Assembly: GCA_014649575.1 (NCBI GenBank)
Contig: BMTH01000021.1
Location: 38,328-102,327 of the forward strand
Origin: Streptomyces griseoincarnatus
GTDB taxonomy: Bacteria > Actinomycetota > Actinomycetes > Streptomycetales > Streptomycetaceae
Reading direction: 5' to 3'
Length of the DNA: 64,000 nucleotides
Part shown: piece after piece, positions 58,799-64,000 of the stretch
Position numbering within the stretch: position 1 is the stretch's first letter
Layout of the letters: every line of letters begins with the position of its first letter
The notes under the pieces: generated by a model
Database searches by the model: none
What the model saw: the letters and a program-made list of their open reading frames with translations, nothing else
Told to the model about the DNA's origin: nothing
Translations under genes and position numbers: made by a program

Positions 58799-60229
58799 TT
58801 ACGCCACTCGCGGGCGTCCCGTGTGCCCCTGACGGGCCGAACGGAGCAGCCCGCGGATCGTCGTCAGCCAGCCCGTGCCGACGATCGCGGCGCCCACCGC
58901 GAGCCCCAGACCGCCGATCAGCGGCATCGCGATGCCGATCGCGCCGCCCAGCACCCACGACATCTGGAGCAGCGTCTCCGACCGGGCGAACGCGGACGTC
59001 CGCACGTGTTCCGGCACGTCCCGCTGGATCAGCGCGTCCAGCGACAGCTTGGCCAGCGCCTGCGCGAACCCGGCGACCGCCGCGAGACACGCCACCAGCA
59101 CCGCGCTGAAGAACACCGCCGCCGTGACCGCGGCCCCCAGCACCACCGCCACCACCGTCACGATGATGATCTCCGGTGCGCGGGACCGCAGCCCCGCCCC
59201 GACGGCCGTGCCCAGCGCGTTGCCCGCGCCCGCCGCCACGCCGACGATGCCCAGCGACACCGCCGCGCTCTGGCCCGTCATCGGGTGCTCGCGCAGCAGG
59301 AACGCCAGGAAGAAGATGAGGAAGCCGGTGAGGCAGCGGATGGAGGCGTTGGCGGCCAGCGCGTGGGTGACCGCAGGGCCGACCGTGCGCAGTCCCGGCT
59401 TCTCGACCTTGCGGTGCGGGCCGTGCAGATGCCGCTCGTCGGCGGCGAGCAGCGCCACGGCCTCGCCCTTGGCGGAGTCCACCTTCGCCGGCAGCCGGAA
59501 CGACAGCAGCATGCCCGTCACGAACAGCACGAACGCCCCGTACAGCGGCCAGCGCGGCCCGATCTGCTGGAGCCCCGCGCCGATCGGCGCGGCGATGCCG
59601 GTGGCGAGCAGCCCGCCGAGGGTCACCCGCGAGTTCGCCTTCACCAGGGAGAAGGCGGGCGGCAGCAGTCGCGGCACGACGGCGCTTCTGACCACCCCGT
59701 ACGCCTTGGACGCCACCAGGACGCCCAGCGCCGCCGGGTACAGCTCCAGGCCGCCGCTGACCACCGCGCCGGTCAGCACCAGCGCGAGCAGCGCACGTGC
59801 GAGCATCGCGCCCGCCATGGCGGCCCTGCGGCCGTGCGGCAGCCTGTCCAGCAGCGGGCCGACGACCGGGGCGAGCAGCGTGAACGGCGCCATCGTGATG
59901 GCCAGGTAGAGGGCGACGCGCCCGCGCGCCTCGTCGGTGGGGACGGAGAAGAACACGGTGGAGGCCAGCGCCACGGTGATCATCACGTCGCCCGCGCCGT
60001 TCACCCCGTGCAGTTCGATCAGCTTGCCGAGGCCGGACTCGCCCGCGCCGTGCGCGTGGGTCGCCTTGCGGATGCCGCGGGCGGTTCCGGTCACGGGGAA
60101 GCGAAGTGCCCGGCCGAGCGCACCGAGACGGCCGCCCGCCCGGACCGAGCCGAGGCGCCGGCCGCGTCCCTTCTCCCCCGAGGGCCCACCGGTACCGGTG
60201 GCGCCCTGGGGTGTCCTCGCGGTAGCCAC
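58799..60229 (-). CDS. Major facilitator superfamily transporter
   Basis: The protein has 476 residues from the GTG at 60229. About 60 polar N-terminal residues precede 11-12 membrane helices, beginning GAGDVMITVALASTVFFSVP and including FTLLAPVVGPLLDRLPHGRRAAMAGAML, the MFS A-like motif between helices 2 and 3. A charged central loop (LLAADERHLHGPHRKVEKPGLR) separates the halves. Substrate unknown. It lies 61 bp upstream of the DUF2771-mqnB-mqnD operon. CACTAT ends 6 nt before the GTG, with no ribosome binding site. Confidence 0.87.
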   Translation of the reverse strand: MATARTPQGATGTGGPSGEKGRGRRLGSVRAGGRLGALGRALRFPVTGTARGIRKATHAHGAGESGLGKLIELHGVNGAGDVMITVALASTVFFSVPTDEARGRVALYLAITMAPFTLLAPVVGPLLDRLPHGRRAAMAGAMLARALLALVLTGAVVSGGLELYPAALGVLVASKAYGVVRSAVVPRLLPPAFSLVKANSRVTLGGLLATGIAAPIGAGLQQIGPRWPLYGAFVLFVTGMLLSFRLPAKVDSAKGEAVALLAADERHLHGPHRKVEKPGLRTVGPAVTHALAANASIRCLTGFLIFFLAFLLREHPMTGQSAAVSLGIVGVAAGAGNALGTAVGAGLRSRAPEIIIVTVVAVVLGAAVTAAVFFSAVLVACLAAVAGFAQALAKLSLDALIQRDVPEHVRTSAFARSETLLQMSWVLGGAIGIAMPLIGGLGLAVGAAIVGTGWLTTIRGLLRSARQGHTGRPRVA

Positions 60230-60235
60230 GACGTC

Positions 60236-60241
60236 ATAGTG
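60236..60241 (-). promoter_or_regulatory. Leaderless -10 (CACTAT) of the MFS gene
   Basis: CACTAT is followed by 6 nt (GACGTC) and then the GTG at 60229, with no Shine-Dalgarno sequence. The -35 is not clear. Confidence 0.45.
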
Positions 60242-60596
60242 CCCCGAGATGGCGGTACGTAGTGCCGTTACACCGGGGACGGGGCCTCCGGTGCCGCTGT
60301 ACGGCCGAACGCGCCGGGGTGCGGGCGAAGGGTCCGCGGACGTCCGCCGTCGCCCGCCCGCCGCCGCCCGTCGGCGCCCGACAAACCGGCGCGCGCCGTT
60401 CCGTAACAACCGTCGGTGTAGGCCCAGCGCACGCGAGCAGGTAGCGTGCGTATCTCAGCCATCCCGCAGAATGGATGGTGGGCGCGCCCGAGCACGATGC
60501 GGCGCGGACGTCGACGCGGTCCCCCGGTCCGCTCCGTCCGCCCCCCGCGCTGGGAGTGGCGCACTTGTGAGACGGCGTAGGAGAGAAGCGATACCT

Positions 60597-61523
60597 GTGA
60601 GCGCAGCGACAACGCGAAGCCGCACCCCCGACCGTCTGTGCGCCGAGGCCGTCGACCTCGCCCGCGCCGCAGCCGAGGAGGCCGCCGCGCCCGGGGTCCT
60701 GGGCGAGCACGAGGGGATGGTCTCCGAGGGCGACCGCGTCGTCACGCACTTCTTCGGGTGCCGCGAGCTCGGCTACCGCGGCTGGCGCTGGGCCGTCACC
60801 GTCGCCCGCGCCTCCCGCGCCAAGATCGTCACGGTGGACGAGGTCGTCCTGCTGCCCGGCCCCGACGCCGTCCTGGCACCCGAGTGGGTGCCGTGGAGCG
60901 AGCGGCTGCGCCCCGGCGACATGGGTCCCGGCGACCTGCTGCCCACCGAGGCCGACGACCTGCGCCTGGAGCCCGGTTACACCGGCGCGGAGGAGCCGCC
61001 GCCGAACTCGGCGCTCACCGAGGACCTGGCGGACCTCGCGGACGCCGAGGACGCCGAGGTCACCGGCGGCACCCCCGCAGAGCAGACCGTCACCCCGTCC
61101 CGCGGCACGATCGCCGCGGTCGCCGAGGAACTGGGCATGCGCCGCGCCCGCGTCCTCTCCCGCTACGGTCTGCACGCCGCGGCCGACCGCTGGGAGGAGG
61201 CGTTCGGCCCGAAGACCCCGATGGCGCAGGCGGCCCCCGCCTCCTGCATGTCCTGCGGCTTCCTCGCCCCGATCGGCGGCTCGCTGGGCCAGGCGTTCGG
61301 CGTGTGCGCCAACGAGTTCTCCCCGGCCGACGGCCGGGTCGTCTCCCTCGCCTACGGCTGCGGCGGGCACTCGGAGGCCGCGGTCATGCCGAAGCCCCCG
61401 CAGCCGGCTCCGCCGGTCATCGACGAGACCCGCGTCGACCCCTTCCCCCTCCGCCCGTCCCCCGACTCCGGCTCGGTCCCGGCCACGGAGGACGCGTCGT
61501 CGGCGGATCTGGGGCATTCCTGA
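60597..61523 (+). CDS. DUF3027 protein
   Basis: The protein has 308 residues from the GTG at 60597, behind AGGAGAG. The DUF3027 domain spans about 10-240: AVDLARAAAEEAAAPGVLGEHEGMVSEGDRVVTHFFGCRELGYRGWRWAVTVARA, VLLPGPDAVLAPEWVPWSERLRPGDMGPGDLLP, then RARVLSRYGLHAAADRWEEAFGP. A zinc-like cluster SCMSCGF and VCANEFSPADGRVVSLAYGCGGHSE follow. A Pro-rich tail ends the protein. The family is actinobacterial and uncharacterised. It is divergent from the MFS gene. Confidence 0.9.
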   Translation: MSAATTRSRTPDRLCAEAVDLARAAAEEAAAPGVLGEHEGMVSEGDRVVTHFFGCRELGYRGWRWAVTVARASRAKIVTVDEVVLLPGPDAVLAPEWVPWSERLRPGDMGPGDLLPTEADDLRLEPGYTGAEEPPPNSALTEDLADLADAEDAEVTGGTPAEQTVTPSRGTIAAVAEELGMRRARVLSRYGLHAAADRWEEAFGPKTPMAQAAPASCMSCGFLAPIGGSLGQAFGVCANEFSPADGRVVSLAYGCGGHSEAAVMPKPPQPAPPVIDETRVDPFPLRPSPDSGSVPATEDASSADLGHS

Positions 61524-61539
61524 GCACACCGGCAGCGTG

Positions 61540-61833
61540 ATGAGGTGGGTGGTGTCGGGGGCCTTCGCCTCCTTCTGCCTGGCCCTGGTGTGGGGTGGGG
61601 TCGCCGGGCTGCGCACCGGGTGGATCCATCCCTGGGAGCGGGCCGGCGTCCTGCGGCCCGTGCCGCATGGGCTGGGTCTCGTGTTCACCGGGAGCGGCCT
61701 GCTCTGTCTCACGGGCGTGCTCGCTTTCGTCCCGGTGGGTGACGCGTTGGCGTACCTCCTCACCATCGGCGTCTGCCTGTTCCTGACCGGGACCCTCCTG
61801 CTCGGCGTGTCACGCTTTCCGGACCGCGGGTAG
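61540..61833 (+). CDS. Small membrane protein, function unknown
   Basis: This 97-residue protein starts at the ATG at 61540 (a GTG directly before it is an alternative). Three hydrophobic segments: WVVSGAFASFCLALVWGGVAGL, GLGLVFTGSGLLCLTGVLAFV and ALAYLLTIGVCLFLTGTLLLGV. No family recognised. It follows the DUF3027 gene by 16 bp on the same strand, so may be co-transcribed, but has no clear ribosome binding site. Confidence 0.65.
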   Translation: MRWVVSGAFASFCLALVWGGVAGLRTGWIHPWERAGVLRPVPHGLGLVFTGSGLLCLTGVLAFVPVGDALAYLLTIGVCLFLTGTLLLGVSRFPDRG

Positions 61834-61863
61834 CGCTCCACCGGCTCCACCGGTGGAGCGCGT

Positions 61864-62211
61864 TCAGGCGCGTACTGCCTTCATGGCCTCGTCCAGGACG
61901 GCGCTCAGTTCGCGCAAGGCTTCCCGAGCGGTCGCCGCGTCCTCGTGTTCCAGGTTGCTCCTGGCGCGGGCGTGACGGGCGGCGAGGTCGGGACGGCGGG
62001 CGATCTTGATGTCCCGCGCCCAGGCCAGTACCCAGCTCCGTACCGGGCTGAGGGACCGCCACTCCACGGCCTTGGCGAAGGCGTCGTCCTTCGTCCGTTG
62101 CATCTCGGGCAGGCGCTTGGGGGTTACGACGGCGAGGGCGGCCCGCAGGGCGTCGGGGGTCTGCTCGGGATGGGGAACCAGCTCGTGCCCGTGCTCGGAC
62201 CGAGTGCCCAT
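61864..62211 (-). CDS. DUF6247-like small protein
   Basis: This 115-residue helical protein is rich in Arg and Ala: TPDALRAALAVVTPKRLPEMQRTKDDAFAKAVEWRSLSPVRSWVLAWARDIKIARRPDLAARHARARSNLEHEDAATAREALRELSAVLDEAMKA. The RLPEMQRTKDDAFAKAVEWRSLSPVRSWVLAWA core looks like DUF6247, an actinobacterial family often found near toxin-antitoxin or nucleic-acid-related genes. It is last in a three-gene minus-strand set, 43 bp after the 310-residue gene. Confidence 0.65.
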   Translation of the reverse strand: MGTRSEHGHELVPHPEQTPDALRAALAVVTPKRLPEMQRTKDDAFAKAVEWRSLSPVRSWVLAWARDIKIARRPDLAARHARARSNLEHEDAATAREALRELSAVLDEAMKAVRA

Positions 62212-62254
62212 GAGCGTCCTTCTCCTAGTTCAAGGGGGGTGCACAGAGGCCCGG

Positions 62255-63187
62255 TCAGGGATCCAGTGGCAGCGGGACCTGCTCCGCAGCCGGTCCCAGG
62301 TACGTGTACTCGGTGGCCCGCGCGATGCCGACGGCGTCCAAGCGCTGCCTGAATCGGACCCGGAAGTGGACGTTGTCCCCGAGGCCGGGACGCATGCGGA
62401 GCAAGGTTTCGGGTTCCTCGAAGTGGACGTCGTAGGCGGGAGCGTTCTTCGCCGTGCCCGTTTTCACCTTGACCCAGCCGCTCTCCCGCAGTTCCGTGAT
62501 GCGGCCGGAAATGGTCATCTCCTGGTCGCGGGACCGGGTCTCGCGGAGACGGTGGACGTATCGCCGGCCGCGTTCGCCGAGCCGGGCGCTGCGCACGCCG
62601 CCGTCCGCGTCGTACCAGGTCACGTTCAGTTCCAGCGTGTACTTGTCCAGCGCGCGGGCCACGGTGTCCACCGAGTCGAAGAGTCGGGACCACTCTCGGA
62701 CGTCTTCCTCGGACTCCAGCGCGTCCAGGAGCCTGGTGAAGGTATGCATGCCGGTGTTGGTGGCGGAGGTGGCGGGAGCGTCCAGGACCGGCTCGTCAGG
62801 CCCGTACGCCGCGGCGACGGGGCGGGCGTGGATCACGGTGCTGCCCGCGGAGAGGCCGGTGAGCTCCAGCTGCACTGGGGTCCCCGCCGCGGCGGAGACG
62901 GCTTTCTCCACGGGATCGAGGAGAGCGTCACCCCACTGGAAGCGCAGGGCGCCGCCCTCGGTGTCCGGCCCGGTGAGCCGAAGCCGCAACTCTTCGTCGA
63001 GGTGCGCGTTCGGCTCGTACTCCCGTGCTGCGGCGAGTCGGCTCGCCCGGTGATCGGCCTCGACCTCGTCGTCGCTGCGATCCTCCGTTCCCATCTCCTC
63101 CAGCAGCCGACGAGCGTTCCAGTCGGCGTTCGGATCATCCTCGCGGAGGGCGCGCCAGTGCTCGCGCCAGCTGTCGCCGGTAGTCAC
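62255..63187 (-). CDS. Unrecognised 310-residue protein coupled to a nucleotidyltransferase-like gene
   Basis: The start is the GTG at 63187, inside GTGA, overlapping the upstream stop by 4 bp. N-terminal part: acidic helices (WREHWRALREDDPNADWNARRLLEEMG). Middle: GDALLDPVEKAVSAAAGTPVQLELTGLSAGSTVIHARPV, then a helical WSRLFDSVDTVARALDKYTLELNVTWYDADGGVR. C-terminus: beta-rich (EMTISGRITELRESGWVKVKTGTAKNAPAYDVHFEEPETLLRMRPGLGDNVHFRVRFRQRLDAVG), resembling an OB-like or small beta-barrel fold. I recognise no family. Tight coupling implies that it acts with the nucleotidyltransferase-like protein. Confidence 0.7.
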   Translation of the reverse strand: MTTGDSWREHWRALREDDPNADWNARRLLEEMGTEDRSDDEVEADHRASRLAAAREYEPNAHLDEELRLRLTGPDTEGGALRFQWGDALLDPVEKAVSAAAGTPVQLELTGLSAGSTVIHARPVAAAYGPDEPVLDAPATSATNTGMHTFTRLLDALESEEDVREWSRLFDSVDTVARALDKYTLELNVTWYDADGGVRSARLGERGRRYVHRLRETRSRDQEMTISGRITELRESGWVKVKTGTAKNAPAYDVHFEEPETLLRMRPGLGDNVHFRVRFRQRLDAVGIARATEYTYLGPAAEQVPLPLDP

Positions 63188-63768
63188 AGTCGCACCTCCA
63201 GGTATCCACGTGCCGGAATGGCACTGGCCTCGGACGGGGAGCGATCCGCCTGGCCGGGCAGCCGGCAGCGCTGCCACCAGTCGTCCCACACCCCTCTTTG
63301 CATGAAGTATGTCCGTTCCTCGGCGGTCATGTGCTCAGGCCGGAAGACGTGGCCGACCGGCTGGTAGCCGACTCTGACCGGCGAGACCCCGTACTTCCGC
63401 TTGATGCTGTCGCGGCTCTTGAACGCGTCGGTCAGCCATCTTGAGCCCGGCCTGCCGCGTACCGCCCGCTCGGCCCGGATGTCGATCAGGAGGGTGGCGT
63501 CGATGTTGCGAGGGTCGAGTTTCGTACTGATGAAGCTGCCGCCGAGCCACAGCCTGTGGATGAGGGGGAGGCCGTTGAGATCGTCCCGGTATGCCTCCTC
63601 CAGGGTGAGGAATCGGTTGAGATAGCGGTGCAGTCCGGCCCATAGATCCCACCGGGTGCTGGAGTCTCTGAACTCCGGAGCACTGACCAGCATGGACTGC
63701 GCGGCTTGGAAGGAAACCGAGTAGCGGCCCTGGGGGAGGAACCCGGAGGCGGTGAAGGATGGCAGCAC
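63184..63768 (-). CDS. DUF6932-like nucleotidyltransferase-fold protein
   Basis: This 194-residue protein starts at the GTG at 63768, with AGGA upstream. The segment HRLWLGGSFISTKLDPRNIDATLLIDIRA resembles the GGSF-x(n)-DxD active-site strand of minimal nucleotidyltransferases and DUF6932 proteins. The first Asp of the usual DxD is Asn here (N-I-D), so catalysis may be weak, altered or lost. The rest is helical (WDLWAGLHRYLNRFLTLEEAYRDDLNG) with a C-terminal WWQRC. Such folds occur in MNT antitoxins and abortive-infection NTases. It is first in an operon with the overlapping 310-residue gene. Confidence 0.6.
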   Translation of the reverse strand: MLPSFTASGFLPQGRYSVSFQAAQSMLVSAPEFRDSSTRWDLWAGLHRYLNRFLTLEEAYRDDLNGLPLIHRLWLGGSFISTKLDPRNIDATLLIDIRAERAVRGRPGSRWLTDAFKSRDSIKRKYGVSPVRVGYQPVGHVFRPEHMTAEERTYFMQRGVWDDWWQRCRLPGQADRSPSEASAIPARGYLEVRL

Positions 63769-63814
63769 GTGAGTCCTGAGGCAGCGGCGGGCGCGGAAGC
63801 GCCCGTGTTCGAGG

Positions 63815-64000
63815 TTAGAGGCGACCTGGATCTGTTGTACGGCAGTTGCCGCAGTGGGTCTCGGTTTCGGGGGCGCGGAAGGCGTGGTCGCAGCCGTCGC
63901 AGTTACGCAGCCGGTGGCGGGGCGGTGGTGGGGGACCGGCCGGGGTGCGGTAGGGGGGTGGGGGTGGGAGTTGGGCTGTGAGGCGGTGGGCGAGGAGGGC
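63815..64000 (-). CDS. C-terminus of a protein with a CxxC zinc ribbon (5' end outside window)
   Basis: Only the last 61 codons are present, ending in TAA at 63815-63817. They contain a Pro-rich stretch followed by RLRNCDGCDHAFRAPETETHCGNCRTTDPGRL, two CxxC pairs that would bind one zinc. Similar tails occur on helix-turn-helix proteins of Streptomyces, but the rest is needed for an assignment. It lies 46 bp upstream of the nucleotidyltransferase-like gene on the same strand, so may be the first gene of that operon. Confidence 0.65.
   Translation of the reverse strand, partial: ALLAHRLTAQLPPPPPYRTPAGPPPPPRHRLRNCDGCDHAFRAPETETHCGNCRTTDPGRL

Overview
The window is chromosomal DNA of a Streptomyces or a very close relative. 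It is extremely GC-rich, codons end almost always in G or C, GTG starts and GGAGG-type ribosome binding sites are common, and family content is typical of the genus (msiK, cdgB, nagKA, groEL2 with CIRCE, DUF397/XRE pairs, futalosine-pathway menaquinone genes). From memory, the gene order follows the S. coelicolor core between about SCO4236 and SCO4330. That synteny was not checked here. No prophage, transposase, CRISPR array or rRNA operon is visible.

Layout. 1-5.7 kb: the end of an RNA 2'-O-methyltransferase gene, a DoxX-type membrane protein, a sugar nucleotidyltransferase, a gene-free stretch with a 43-bp tandem array, msiK and tRNA-Thr(UGU). 5.7-14.7 kb: small-molecule and stress genes, including an APH(6)-like kinase, a quinone reductase under a perfect SoxR-type operator, a pentapeptide-repeat protein, a lipoprotein M1 peptidase, TerD, ArfB and acetyltransferases. 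14.7-22.5 kb: the diguanylate cyclase cdgB with a BldD box and a Crp-type palindrome, a membrane-anchored carbohydrate-binding protein, and a sugar kinase plus nagA/nagK facing an orphan sugar-binding lipoprotein across paired DasR-type (dre) sites. 22.5-28.2 kb: compatible-solute genes (otsB, otsA, gpgS), then a SAM-I riboswitch controlling thrC and a MoaD/CysO-like sulfur carrier. 28.2-35.4 kb: a cold-shock gene, groEL2 with two CIRCE operators, an Old Yellow Enzyme, and murQ with its RpiR-type regulator.

35.4-48 kb holds small metal-binding and HD proteins, a DinB-GNAT fusion, an ATPase/XRE/DUF397 cluster, a streptogramin-B-lyase-like propeller, cutC behind a dre-like site, a HelD-type RNA polymerase remodeller, and an XRE regulator divergent from an aldo/keto reductase. 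48-60.5 kb holds an XPB helicase with its large XPB/Ssl2-N partner, a HAAS-type membrane protein, a 126-bp tandem repeat, mqnD/mqnB with a DUF2771 lipoprotein, and an MFS transporter. 60.5-64 kb holds a DUF3027 protein and a minus-strand cassette in which a nucleotidyltransferase-like gene overlaps an unrecognised gene. That cassette is the best candidate here for an undescribed system.

Two themes recur. N-acetylglucosamine/cell-wall amino-sugar handling appears several times (nagA, nagK, murQ, MurR-like regulator, MsiK, three dre-like sites). At least ten genes look leaderless, with a -10 hexamer 6-7 nt before the start codon and no Shine-Dalgarno sequence. Several repeat families (43, 136, 35, 126 and about 17 bp tandem units, and a dispersed 20-bp element) sit only between genes.
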